From the NCBI GenBank assembly GCA_902363125.1, contig CABIZD010000008.1, positions 27,402 through 91,401 on the forward strand: a stretch of 64,000 nt of DNA. The letters are read 5' to 3'. The translations under genes and the position numbers were made by a program. The stretch is from Coriobacteriaceae bacterium. Its GTDB lineage: Bacteria > Actinomycetota > Coriobacteriia > Coriobacteriales > Coriobacteriaceae. Below are positions 31,317-38,925 of this stretch, one piece after another. The notes under the pieces are model-generated. The model made no database searches. It was not told the origin of the DNA and saw only the letters and a list, made by a program, of their open reading frames with translations. Position 1 is the first letter of the stretch; every line of letters starts with the position of its first letter.

Positions 31317-31643
31317 ATGGACACTGAGGAAGACATGCCGCGCCCCAACGAGCTTCAAGACGGCACCATGGCCAAGGTCAACGCCCTGCGCGATCTGCTG
31401 TCGCAGATCGGCGACCCCGACGCGGCGCACGACGCGGGCGTTATCGACGATGACGAGTACGTTGAGCGGAAGGCGCGAAAGCTCGCCTACACCGCGGCCG
31501 TCGCCGCCTACGGAAAGGGTGAGGCCCCGGACGTGGACAAGCTGCTTGAGCAGATGCGCGAGAAGGTCGCCGAGCCCAGCCAAACCGAGACCAACACGGC
31601 AAACATCGACTACCTGATGATGACGGTCGGGGGTGAACAGTAA
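31317..31643 (+). CDS. Hypothetical phage protein upstream of XkdX (108 aa)
   Basis: ATG 31317 with GAGAGGA 6 bases before. Acidic, helical (M-A-K-V-N-A-L-R-D-L-L, V-I-D-D-D-E-Y-V-E-R-K-A-R-K-L). It is followed, by a TAATG overlap, by an XkdX-type gene; proteins of this size in that position are part of the tail/lysis junction but have no known activity. Confidence 0.6.
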   Translation: MDTEEDMPRPNELQDGTMAKVNALRDLLSQIGDPDAAHDAGVIDDDEYVERKARKLAYTAAVAAYGKGEAPDVDKLLEQMREKVAEPSQTETNTANIDYLMMTVGGEQ

Positions 31644-31825
31644 TGGCGGTACGCGTCAAGGCTGCAACCACGGTGGCGCACTCGAAGAACTATGACAAGG
31701 TGAGGCGCTACTACGAGCGCGGCCTCTGGACCAAGGCCATGGTGCATCGAGCCGTGGACTGCAAGTGGATCACATGCGACGAATATGAGGAGATCGTCGG
31801 AGAAGAGTACGCGGAGGAGGTTTAG
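31643..31825 (+). CDS. XkdX family protein
   Basis: 60 residues: Y-D-K-V-R-R-Y-Y-E-R-G-L-W-T-K-A-M-V, then W-I-T-C-D-E-Y-E-E-I-V-G-E-E-Y. This is the conserved YY..GLW....V......IT..EY..I.G..Y pattern of XkdX proteins, found near the end of tail gene clusters before holin genes. TAATG overlap with the preceding gene. Confidence 0.8.
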   Translation: MAVRVKAATTVAHSKNYDKVRRYYERGLWTKAMVHRAVDCKWITCDEYEEIVGEEYAEEV

Positions 31826-31826
31826 G

Positions 31827-32138
31827 GTGCCGGCGCTGAGCATCGGGGAGGCAACGTCGGTCCTCTCGGCCGCCGTTGTGATTGTCACGTTCTTCATCGG
31901 GCGCGTCTCCGTATCCAAAACATCGTCTGCCAAGGAGCAGCGGACCGAAGACAAGCTCGACAGCCTTTGCGGCGACACGAGCGAGATCAAGGACGGCGTC
32001 AAGGAGATCAACCGCAAGCTCGACGACCACGGCGAGCGCCTCACGAAAGTCGAGCAACAGGTCATCACCTTGTTCAACCGGCTCGACCGCGTCGAGAAGA
32101 ATTACGACCTGCATCACGGTATCGGCGGGTCAGATTAG
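31827..32138 (+). CDS. Membrane-anchored coiled-coil protein, hemolysin XhlA-like (103 aa)
   Basis: GTG 31827 after GGAGGAGG (start two bases after the preceding stop). N-terminal transmembrane helix (about residues 10-24, S-V-L-S-A-A-V-V-I-V-T-F-F-I) followed by a charged coiled coil (L-D-S-L-C-G-D...I-K-D-G-V-K-E-I-N-R-K-L-D). This is the organisation of XhlA-type proteins that assist holins. Confidence 0.6.
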   Translation: MPALSIGEATSVLSAAVVIVTFFIGRVSVSKTSSAKEQRTEDKLDSLCGDTSEIKDGVKEINRKLDDHGERLTKVEQQVITLFNRLDRVEKNYDLHHGIGGSD

Positions 32139-32148
32139 GAGCTGAAAA

Positions 32149-32424
32149 ATGAAAATCAACTGGGCCCTTCGCTTCAAGAATAAGCAGACGCTCGCGGCAT
32201 TGGCCGCCACCGTAATCAGCGCAGCCTATCAGGTGCTCGGAATCCTCGGAGTCGTGGCGCCTATCTCCCAGGGGTCGCTCATCCAGCTCGTCGGAATCAT
32301 CCTGACCGTTCTCGCCGGCTTCGGCGTGATCGTCGATCCGACCACCAAGGGCGCGTCGGACTCGAAGCGTGCCATGTCGTACAGCGAGCCCCATGCCGCA
32401 TATGACGCCAAGGCGGTTGAGTAG
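32149..32424 (+). CDS. Phage holin, phi-LC3-type
   Basis: 91 residues. I-N-W-A-L-R-F-K-N-K-Q-T-L start, two transmembrane helices (about 15-35 and 45-63) and the V-D-P-T-T-K-G-x-S-D-S-x-R-A-M-x-Y ending that marks phi-LC3-family holins. It opens the membrane to let endolysin act. AGGAGCTG lies before the ATG. Confidence 0.88.
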   Translation: MKINWALRFKNKQTLAALAATVISAAYQVLGILGVVAPISQGSLIQLVGIILTVLAGFGVIVDPTTKGASDSKRAMSYSEPHAAYDAKAVE

Positions 32425-32427
32425 GCC

Positions 32428-33381
32428 ATGGCCATCACACAGCGCGAGGCCTTCGCGCAGGTCATGGAACACCTCGTCTCCCATGATGGGGGCGGCGGTC
32501 ACGGATACTCGCAGGCCAACCGCATGGGGGACGGAACGACCGAGACGATTTGTCTGTCCGACGGCACCACCGTCACTATTGCCGGTGGCGATCGCGACTG
32601 TTCCTCGGCCGTAGTGACCGCCCTCCGCGCGGTCGGCGTCAATACCTTCGGAGCCTCGTATACCGGAAACATGCGGGAGCAGCTGCTCAAGACGGGCCTT
32701 TTCGGCTGGCGTAAGATGGGCGTCAAGTCCGCCCAGCGTGGAGACATCTACCTCAACGAGAAGTGCCACACCGCCGTGTGCGTCTCTCCCTATGGATCAG
32801 CTCGCGGCGACCTCTTGGCCCAATTCTCCATTTCTGAAAAGGGGACCGTCACCGGCACCAAGGGCGACCAGACCGGGCGCGAGTCCAACATCAAGGCGTA
32901 CTACAGCTACCCATGGGACGGCACGCTCTACTGGCTTGGCGACGGCAAGACACTGAATGGGTCAAATACGGAAGTCGCGGACAATACGGTCCCGAGCCTC
33001 GGAGACACGCGATATTTCGGCCCGAAGATGGCCAAGGAGCTGCAACGCCAGCTCGGCACGACTGCCGATGGCGTGATCTCCGGTCAATGGCCGGCGAATG
33101 AGCGATACCTTTGGGCATGCGACCGCGGCGTAATCGAGTACGTCAAGGGCGGGGTTGGCTCGAATGCCGTCCGCGCCCTGCAGGACAAGGTCGGATGCAA
33201 AGTCTATCCCGTGGTCGGCGGTGTTCAGGCGCGACAGATGGGTTCGGGAACGGTCTTCAAACACCAGCAGTGGCTTATCGCTCAAGGTATCTCGTGCGGA
33301 TCATCGGGTGCGGACGGATACCAGGGCCGCGACACCAACGTCGCCATCGGCCAAGCGCTCGTCAAGCAACTCTATCGATAG
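32428..33381 (+). CDS. Endolysin, peptidoglycan amidase/endopeptidase (NlpC/P60-like)
   Basis: 317 residues, three bases after the holin. N-terminal catalytic domain with D-R-D-C-S-S (C58) and C-H-T-A-V (H114), G-D-I-Y-L-N strand, as in phage Amidase_5/NlpC-P60 peptidases. The C-terminal half (about 190-317) looks like two wall-binding repeats (Y-F-G-P-K-M-A-K-E-L-Q-R-Q-L-G-T-T-A-D-G-V-I-S-G-Q-W and the later D-G-Y-Q-G-R-D-T-N-V-A-I-G-Q-A-L). Lyses the host at the end of the cycle. Confidence 0.85.
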   Translation: MAITQREAFAQVMEHLVSHDGGGGHGYSQANRMGDGTTETICLSDGTTVTIAGGDRDCSSAVVTALRAVGVNTFGASYTGNMREQLLKTGLFGWRKMGVKSAQRGDIYLNEKCHTAVCVSPYGSARGDLLAQFSISEKGTVTGTKGDQTGRESNIKAYYSYPWDGTLYWLGDGKTLNGSNTEVADNTVPSLGDTRYFGPKMAKELQRQLGTTADGVISGQWPANERYLWACDRGVIEYVKGGVGSNAVRALQDKVGCKVYPVVGGVQARQMGSGTVFKHQQWLIAQGISCGSSGADGYQGRDTNVAIGQALVKQLYR

Positions 33382-33389
33382 GTGTGCAT

Positions 33390-33500
33390 ATGAATCCGTT
33401 TGATATCTGTTTTATTGTCGGCGCTGCTGCAGGACTGCTGACCGGTCTTCTCGGATGGGCAATCGTGCGCGTCGGCAGCCAAAAAGACTTTAGAAATTGA
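33390..33500 (+). CDS. Small membrane peptide (36 aa)
   Basis: A short ORF with one transmembrane helix (ICFIVGAAAGLLTGLLGWAIV) and a basic end, starting 8 bases after the endolysin stop. Possibly an antiholin or spanin-like helper; no ribosome binding site of note. Confidence 0.45.
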   Translation: MNPFDICFIVGAAAGLLTGLLGWAIVRVGSQKDFRN

Positions 33501-33508
33501 TAGATGCA

Positions 33509-33546
33509 GCCCCTCCCCGGCATGAACTGACGGGGAGGGGCTTTAT
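33509..33546 (+). terminator. Terminator at the end of the lysis operon
   Basis: GCCCCTCCCCG (33509-33519) pairs perfectly with CGGGGAGGGGC (33531-33541), followed by TTTAT. Ends phage transcription before the attachment site. The bases 33547-33666 carry no supported gene. Confidence 0.85.
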
Positions 33547-33666
33547 GCATTGCCGGGTATCCGTCAATATCCGTTCTGCAATGCAGTTTCAGTGCGGTGA
33601 GAGCGTGTGGAAACATAACTACCTGCGATTTTGCTGCTACAAGGCACTCCATAACATCACGTTCAA

Positions 33667-33710
33667 GACTCTTAATCCCAAGGTCCAGGGTTCGACCCCC
33701 TGACGGCCCA
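33667..33710 (+). other. tRNA-Lys 3' fragment, phage attachment site (attR)
   Basis: GACTCTTAATC is the tRNA-Lys(CTT) anticodon arm, followed by the T-arm GGTTCGACCCC and the acceptor 3' strand ACGGCCC plus discriminator A (33710). The 5' half and complementary acceptor strand GGGCCGT are absent upstream, so this is a partial tRNA created by integration. A Rho-independent terminator follows at 33725-33754. Confidence 0.85.
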
Positions 33711-33798
33711 CCCAAAGATCGTTAAAGCGACTGGCTCAGGCTGGTCGCTTTTTTGTTGACCTTTCATGGGGTCGAACCCGAAAGGGCGCGGAGCTGAG
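33694..33798 (+). repeat. Direct repeat, copy 1 (105 bp, includes tRNA end and terminator)
   Basis: Pairs with 33872-33976, offset 178, with only five mismatches. Includes the tRNA-Lys 3' end (from 33694), a terminator stem (33725-33754, AAGCGAC with GTCGCTT) and a GGGGTCGAACCC motif. Confidence 0.9.
33725..33754 (+). terminator. tRNA-Lys terminator, copy 1
   Basis: Stem AAGCGAC/GTCGCTT plus two G-T pairs and GGC-type inner pairs, then a T-run. Copy 2 has the same structure at about 33903-33932, with a C to T change in the 3' arm. Confidence 0.7.
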
Positions 33799-33871
33799 GA
33801 AATGCGTAAGCATTTACCAGCGCAGCGCGCAAGGCGCCTTGGCGCCGCAGCGGCCGCCTGCGCAGCAGGCT

Positions 33872-33976
33872 GACCCCCTGACGGCCCACCCAAAGATCGT
33901 TAAAGCGACTGGCTTAGGCTGGTCGTTTTTTTGTTAACCTCGCATGGGGTCGAACCCGAAAGGGCGCGGAGCTGAG
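33872..33976 (+). repeat. Direct repeat, copy 2 (105 bp)
   Basis: Second copy of 33694-33798 with five base changes. It carries a tRNA-Lys 3' end but not the anticodon arm. It may mark a second attachment event or a remnant attB; the 73 bases between copies have GC-rich palindromes. Confidence 0.9.
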
Positions 33977-33989
33977 TAATCTGCACCGT

Positions 33990-34060
33990 GATTCCCTTAG
34001 GGAAACACGGCTAAAGCCCCGTAGGCGTGTTCTCCTTAGGGGAATCATGCTTACGGGGCT
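33990..34060. repeat. Two interleaved inverted repeats
   Basis: An imperfect repeat runs from GATTCCC (33990-33996) to GGGGAATC (34039-34046). A perfect 9-bp repeat, AGCCCCGTA (34015-34023) with TACGGGGCT (34052-34060), interleaves with it, so the two stems exclude each other. Downstream of the leftward flavoprotein gene, so one may terminate it. Rest of the gap to 34106 shows nothing. Confidence 0.6.
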
Positions 34061-34106
34061 CGATGCATGTTGAGAAGTTGTGATCAAACTCAAAGTGAGA
34101 ATCGAT

Positions 34107-35633
34107 TTAGTCTGCTCGATAGTGCGAACCTAAGCTTTCAGTTCGCTTGCGCATGGCTTTGACCATTTCCTGTGCTAGTCGAATCTGCGACTGTAGGCGG
34201 GCGAGGGCTGCGATCTCGCTGTCATCGGCATGCGGCTTGCTCAGCGCCATGGCCTTGTCTTGCAGGCTTTCAAGCTGTTGCAGGGCCTCAGATAGGCCTG
34301 TTTCGGTCCTGTTGATCATGCAATAGGTGCTCATCGTGTGCTTAAGGCCGTGTGTCAGGCGTTCGGCATCTGTTGTGGAAATGCCGTAGCGGGGGAGGGC
34401 GATATCCGCCTTCAGGGCTGTCTCAGGCTCTTTCTGCGCTGCAAGGGCTGCCGATGCGCCCGCGATGCGTCCGAACACGATGCCGTTGGCGCTTGACAAG
34501 CCACCAATGCGGTCGGCGCCGTGCATGCCGCCTGTCGCCTCGCCGCAAGCGTAGAGGCCCTCAACGCCCGTGTGCGCGGTCTTATCGATCTTGATGCCGC
34601 CGTTAGCGGCGTGGGCATACATCGCAACGCGCATCTCGTCGGTCGGCGCGATGCCGTGCTCGTCTTGCAGCCAGGTGGCAAAGGTCTGCACAAACTCTGG
34701 GACATCCTCGCGGGGGAAGTCGTAGTGGAGTGCCAGGCCTTCGGCACCTGCCTGTTCGATGACGAGATCGATAGCGCGGGAGGCCAAGCGTGACGTGAAG
34801 GGACCATATCCAGAGCGCTGCTCGAGCAGGTCGTCCAGCTTGTCGTCGGCAATATCTACCGGCTGGTCTACATGCACGTAGCGCCAGGTTTTCTCGTTGA
34901 AGACCAAGTTACGCTTGGGCTCGATGAAGCCAGGCATCATCTGCATGAACTCTATATTAGTAAGTGTTGCGCCGTGCGCCAGTGCGATGGCCTGCGAGGA
35001 GCTGAGCACATCAGCCGACGTAAGGCTGCGCTCGAACAGGCCGCCTGTGCCACCGGCTGCGATGATCGTGGCCTTGGCAGCAAAGGGCACGATTCGATTT
35101 TCGGTAAGGTCGTAGAGTACGGTTCCGGTTATTCTGCCGTTCGTGTCCTCAACAAGGTCGATAAGCTCATGGCGGGGGAGCAGGCGAATGCCGAGCGACT
35201 CGATCCAGGTCGTCAGAGCGTCCTCAAGGGGCTTGCGGGTGAGGCCGCGCCACATGCGCGTCTTGTGGTCAAAGCAGGGGATAAATTGCTTTTGTTGAGC
35301 ACTCTTGGCGCTTTGCGGACGCTGGAGCTCAACGCCCAGGTCTTGCTCGAGCCAGTCAATCGCTTGGGGAATGCCGTGGACGAACGTTTGGACGAGTTCG
35401 GGGTCGGCAACGCCGCCGCCGACGGCCAGGATGGTGTCGATGAGGTCCTGCTCGTCGTCTTCGTCGACGGGACCGATGAGGCCGAGGCCCCAGGTACCCG
35501 GGAAGAAGCTCGATCCACTCATGGTCTTGCCGGCGCTTGCCACAGTGACGGTTGCACCCGTGCGTGCCGCTTCGATGGCGGCACAAAGGCCCGCAATGCC
35601 AGATCCAATTACCAGTACATCAGTCGATTCCAT
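34107..35633 (-). CDS. FAD-dependent oxidoreductase, fumarate-reductase/aspartate-oxidase-like
   Basis: Start chosen at ATG 35633 (MESTDVLVIGSGIAGLCAAIEAA), preceded on the minus strand by AAAGGA; the longer open frame adds an unlikely N-terminus. 508 residues: the Rossmann GxGxxG at 8-13, substrate-binding region, T-I-I-A-A-G-G-T-G-G, H-x-x-x-G-I-K-like ...ANGGIKIDKTAHT..., and G-L-Y-A-C-G-E-A-T-G-G-M-H-G (about 355-370) as in the FAD_binding_2 family. A soluble one-subunit reductase in an anaerobe is plausible; the substrate is not deducible. Confidence 0.85.
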   Translation of the reverse strand: MESTDVLVIGSGIAGLCAAIEAARTGATVTVASAGKTMSGSSFFPGTWGLGLIGPVDEDDEQDLIDTILAVGGGVADPELVQTFVHGIPQAIDWLEQDLGVELQRPQSAKSAQQKQFIPCFDHKTRMWRGLTRKPLEDALTTWIESLGIRLLPRHELIDLVEDTNGRITGTVLYDLTENRIVPFAAKATIIAAGGTGGLFERSLTSADVLSSSQAIALAHGATLTNIEFMQMMPGFIEPKRNLVFNEKTWRYVHVDQPVDIADDKLDDLLEQRSGYGPFTSRLASRAIDLVIEQAGAEGLALHYDFPREDVPEFVQTFATWLQDEHGIAPTDEMRVAMYAHAANGGIKIDKTAHTGVEGLYACGEATGGMHGADRIGGLSSANGIVFGRIAGASAALAAQKEPETALKADIALPRYGISTTDAERLTHGLKHTMSTYCMINRTETGLSEALQQLESLQDKAMALSKPHADDSEIAALARLQSQIRLAQEMVKAMRKRTESLGSHYRAD

Positions 35634-35821
35634 CGGATTCCTTTCTCGTCCGGCGCATTGTCGCACGGGTGATCGGCAATGGGGCCGCAAAGACTCGGCA
35701 AATCGGTAAAGGGCAAATATGGCAGGTGGGCGTCATGGACGCTCTGACGCTCCATCTCATCACATCTTGTATTTCGCCCCAACTGATATATCGGCATTAG
35801 CTACCCTGCGACAGCGCAAAC

Positions 35822-35855
35822 AAAAAGAGCCGCTACCCGGGTGGGTAGCGGCTCC
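35822..35855 (-). terminator. Terminator of the GGGtGRT operon (minus strand)
   Basis: Perfect 12-bp stem 35827-35838 with 35843-35854, loop of four, with an A5 run at 35822-35826 that reads as U-run on the minus strand. Confidence 0.9.
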
Positions 35856-35889
35856 AAAGCTCAACTATATGAGCATCGCGCGGGCGCGA

Positions 35890-36894
35890 TTAGGCCTTGA
35901 GGGCCTCCTCGACGGCGACAGCGCAGGCGACGGTGGCACCGACCATGGGGTTGTTGCCCATGCCGATGAGACCCATCATGTCGACGTGCGCAGGCACGGA
36001 GGAAGAACCGGCGAACTGGGCGTCGGAGTGCATACGGCCCATGGTGTCGGTCATGCCGTAAGAGGCAGGGCCGGCGCCCATGTTGTCCGGGTGCAGGGTA
36101 CGACCAGTGCCGCCACCAGAAGCGACGGAGAAGTACTTCTTGCCAGCCTCGAGGCGCTCCTTCTTGTAGGTGCCAGCGACGGGGTGCTGGAAGCGCGTGG
36201 GGTTGGTGGAGTTACCGGTGATCGAGATGTCGACGTTCTCGTGCCACATGATGGCAACGCCCTCGCGGACGTCGTCGGCGCCGTAGCAGTTGACGGCGGC
36301 GCGGGGACCATCGGAGTAGGGGATGGTCTCGACGACCTTGAGCTCGCCCGTGAAGTAGTCGAACTGGGTCTTCACGTAGGTGAAGCCGTTGATGCGGGCG
36401 ATGATCTGAGCAGCGTCCTTGCCCAGACCGTTGAGGATGACGCGCAGCGGCTTCTTGCGAGCCTTGTTGGCGTTTAGAGCCAGGCCGATAGCACCCTCAG
36501 CGGCAGCGAAGGACTCGTGACCGGCCAGGAAGGCGAAGCACTCGGTGTCGTCGGAGAGCAGCATAGCGCCCAGGTTGCCGTGGCCCAGACCGACCTTGCG
36601 GTCCTCGGCGACGGAGCCGGGAACGGTGAAGGCCTGGATGCCCTCGCCGATGATGGCGGCAGCCTCAGAAGCGGACTTGGCGCCACGCTTGACAGCGAGA
36701 GCGCAACCGAGGGTGTAGGCCCACTCGGCGTTCTGGAAGGCGATGGACTGGGTGTTGTTGACGATCTCACGCGGGTTGAAGCCCTTGTCGGTGCAGATCT
36801 GCAGAGCTTCCTCGAGGGAGGCGATGCCGTTGTCGGCGAGGCACTTGTTGATCTTGTCAGCGCGGCGCTCGTAACCTTCGAACGTAACAGTCAT
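35890..36894 (-). CDS. GGGtGRT protein
   Basis: 334 residues. Carries S-G-G-G-T-G-R-T-L-H-P (the family name motif, about residues 264-274) and an N-terminal F-E-G-Y-E-R-R-A-D-K-I-N. Proteins of this family occur in a two-gene set with IscU-like scaffolds in anaerobes; the biochemical role is not established. It is the second gene of the operon, starting 18 bases after the IscU-like gene ends. Confidence 0.85.
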   Translation of the reverse strand: MTVTFEGYERRADKINKCLADNGIASLEEALQICTDKGFNPREIVNNTQSIAFQNAEWAYTLGCALAVKRGAKSASEAAAIIGEGIQAFTVPGSVAEDRKVGLGHGNLGAMLLSDDTECFAFLAGHESFAAAEGAIGLALNANKARKKPLRVILNGLGKDAAQIIARINGFTYVKTQFDYFTGELKVVETIPYSDGPRAAVNCYGADDVREGVAIMWHENVDISITGNSTNPTRFQHPVAGTYKKERLEAGKKYFSVASGGGTGRTLHPDNMGAGPASYGMTDTMGRMHSDAQFAGSSSVPAHVDMMGLIGMGNNPMVGATVACAVAVEEALKA

Positions 36895-36912
36895 AGTTAT
36901 TTCCCTCCCTTT

Positions 36913-37647
36913 CTACTCGTGAACCGGGAACACGCTGGCGACGGAGTGAGTCTCCTCGTCGGTGCGCGGGTCGATGTACTTGGCAGCGTTCTCCCACTGA
37001 CCATAGTGGCCCATAGCGCCAGCGATGGCCTCCTCGGGGGTCTTGCCGGCCTTGACGGCGTCGGTGAACTTGCCGAGGTTCAGGAACTCGAATGCGATGA
37101 TCTCGTTCTTGTCGTTGAGAGCCATGCGGGTGACGTAGCCCTGAGCGAGCTCGAGGTAACGAGCGCCCTTGGCCTTGGTGCCGAACATGGTGCCGACCTG
37201 AGAGCGAAGGCCCTTGCCGAGGTCGTCGAGGGAGGCGCCCACGGGCAGGCCGCCCTCGGAGAACGCGGTCTGGCTGCGGCCGTAAACGATCTGCAGGAAG
37301 ATCTCGCGCATAGCAACGTTGATGGCGTCGCAGACGAGGTCGGTGTTGAGGGCCTCGAGGATGGTCTTACCGGGAAGGATCTCGGAAGCCATGGCGGCAG
37401 AGTGGGTCATACCCGAGCAGCCGATGGTCTCAACGAGGGCCTCCTCGATGATGCCGTCCTTGACGTTCAGCGTGAGCTTGCAGGCGCCCTGCTGAGGTGC
37501 GCACCAACCCACACCGTGCGTAAGACCGGAGATGTCGGAAATCTCCTTAGCCTGGACCCACTTGCCCTCCTCGGGGATGGGTGCGGGGCCGTGGTATGCA
37601 CCCTTGGCAACGGGGCACATGTTCTCCACTTCCTGTGAGTACTGCAT
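36913..37647 (-). CDS. IscU/NifU-like iron-sulfur scaffold protein
   Basis: 244 residues from ATG 37647 (MQYSQEVENMCPVAKGAYHG), preceded on the minus strand by AGAGAGGAGAG. The candidate scaffold cysteines are present: G-W-C-A-P-Q-Q-G-A-C-K (about 46-56), E-T-I-G-C-S-G-M-T-H (about 74-83) and L-V-C-D-A (about 104). The long form of this family carries extra helical regions. It forms an operon with GGGtGRT and ends at a terminator; a TATTAT hexamer on the minus strand (37741-37746) is a possible -10 of its promoter. Confidence 0.8.
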   Translation of the reverse strand: MQYSQEVENMCPVAKGAYHGPAPIPEEGKWVQAKEISDISGLTHGVGWCAPQQGACKLTLNVKDGIIEEALVETIGCSGMTHSAAMASEILPGKTILEALNTDLVCDAINVAMREIFLQIVYGRSQTAFSEGGLPVGASLDDLGKGLRSQVGTMFGTKAKGARYLELAQGYVTRMALNDKNEIIAFEFLNLGKFTDAVKAGKTPEEAIAGAMGHYGQWENAAKYIDPRTDEETHSVASVFPVHE

Positions 37648-38050
37648 GCCTCTCCTCTCTATCGTGTTGGCGTCCCGTCTGGGGGCCGTGGCTGGCGATT
37701 GCCGGGCGACCCTTCGAAAGGGACATGACATGCAGCCCCTATAATACCGCGAAATGCACGGAATATTCGGCGAACGGCTCAGTTTTCGTAGCGAGATGCG
37801 CGGAACTTTCAATTGAAACGGTTTAACTCTATATTCTGTGGTCGTGCACTTCCGTAGAGGGGGTCCGTCTTGGGCAAGCTTTTGGTCAGCTTTTGTAAGC
37901 GTTGCAGGGGTTGACCTGTTGCAACGGTGCCGTTCGCCGCCTGTTTACTGCCTTTGGCCGCGCGAGCGAATTGTTTTGCGTGAATGTTTTGATGGCACGC
38001 TTCAATCGTGCTGTATTGGATGGCAAGCAGATCCCGGCGAAGGGAGCGCC
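37648..38050. other. Intergenic region between divergent genes
   Basis: 403 bases. The half beside the leftward scaffold gene holds its RBS and a possible -10 (ATAATA on plus, 37741-37746). The half beside the transposase-like gene shows AT-rich bases around 37805-37840 and no convincing ORF; the open frames here have poor starts. No repeats of REP type were recognised. Confidence 0.4.
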
Positions 38051-38860
38051 ATGCAGCGCGTTTGGAGAACGGTTACCGGCTTTTACCATGTCTGTGCCCG
38101 CGGTACGGGCAAGCAGCTCATCTTTGAGGGCGATGAAGACCGGTGGGAGTTCTTGGAGCTGATGCGTGAGTGCTGCCGCAAGGCGGGCGTGACGGTTATC
38201 GCCTGGTGCCTTATGGGCAATCACGTGCGTCTGGTGCTTGCAGATTACGAGGACGCGATGAGCGCGGCGATGCACCGGCTGCTTTTGACGTACGCGCGGC
38301 GGTTCAATAAACGCACGGGGCGCACAGGGCATCTGTTCCAGAACCGTTTTGACCGGCGCTCGCTCGATACCGACTGGCAGGTGATGGAGGCTATTCGCTC
38401 CGTTCACGCCGATCCGCAGGAGGCGGGCATCAGTCTCATTGAGCGTTATCCCTGGAGCAGCTTTCCGGAGCATTTGTGCGCTTACGACGGTGACGCGGCC
38501 GATGTCGCGAGGGGATTTTCTGATCCTTCTTGCGTGCTTGAGCTTTTTGGTTCTGCCGAGGGCTTTATTGCCTATTCGCTTTCGACGCCCGACGGCGGCG
38601 AACCGGCGCTGCGCGATATGAAAGAGACAGAGTGGGAACGCCACGCCTTTGCCGACAAGTTGGCGAAGAGCCTCGGGGCTCCGCTCCATGGGGGTAAAGA
38701 CGCACCGCCTGCGCAGCGCGATACCGTTATTTTTGGATTGCACGATGCCGGTTTTACGGTGCGCCAGATTGAGCGGTATACCGGGATTGGCAAAAGTACC
38801 GTCTCTCGTATCGTGCGCGCTTATGCGCGGGTGAAGGCACAGACTGAGCTCTCGGAATAG
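38051..38860 (+). CDS. REP-associated/IS200-like Y1 transposase-type protein with altered HUH motif
   Basis: 269 residues from ATG 38051 (GAAGGGAG upstream). The N-terminal domain has the Y1_Tnp layout: F-Y-H-V-C-A-R-G-T-G-K-Q, D-E-D-R-W-E-F-L, A-W-C-L-M-G-N-H-V-R (the expected H-x-H is H-x-R), then T-Y-A-R-R-F-N-K-R-T-G-R-T-G-H-L-F-Q-N-R-F with the likely catalytic Tyr. The C-terminus (about 222-262) is a helix-turn-helix (F-T-V-R-Q-I-E-R-Y-T-G-I-G-K-S-T-V-S-R-I). No terminal repeats are visible, so it is a domesticated RAYT-like gene rather than an IS. Confidence 0.75.
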   Translation: MQRVWRTVTGFYHVCARGTGKQLIFEGDEDRWEFLELMRECCRKAGVTVIAWCLMGNHVRLVLADYEDAMSAAMHRLLLTYARRFNKRTGRTGHLFQNRFDRRSLDTDWQVMEAIRSVHADPQEAGISLIERYPWSSFPEHLCAYDGDAADVARGFSDPSCVLELFGSAEGFIAYSLSTPDGGEPALRDMKETEWERHAFADKLAKSLGAPLHGGKDAPPAQRDTVIFGLHDAGFTVRQIERYTGIGKSTVSRIVRAYARVKAQTELSE

Positions 38861-38897
38861 AAAATGGCCGAACCACTCTTGTCAAGCGATTCGGCCA
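38861..38897 (-). terminator. Terminator of the suf operon (minus strand)
   Basis: TGGCCGAA (38865-38872) pairs with TTCGGCCA (38890-38897); the A4 run 38861-38864 reads as a U-run on the minus strand. Lies just downstream of sufU. Confidence 0.75.
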
Positions 38898-38925
38898 ACA
38901 AAAATCTTAAGATTTGGGACAAGTA

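Larger units (their letters stand above)
1..33710. mobile_element. Siphovirus-type prophage, left end outside the window
   Basis: Continuous phage gene order is visible: integrase, replication, small early genes, late regulator, HNH, terminase, portal, capsid, head-tail, tail chaperone, tape measure, tail tip, DGR, holin, endolysin. Everything except the first gene points right. The right boundary is placed at the 3' portion of a tRNA-Lys gene (33667-33710), which lacks its 5' half; this is the usual outcome of integration into a tRNA gene. The matching intact tRNA and left attachment site must lie upstream of position 1. The integrase lies about 2.6 kb inside the window, so the exact left extent is unknown. 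Confidence 0.9.

Noticed and set aside
33667..33710. Complete tRNA gene
   Set aside because: The 5' half and complementary acceptor strand are absent, so only a 3' fragment is present.
38051..38860. Insertion sequence
   Set aside because: No terminal repeats or target duplication seen around the transposase-like gene.
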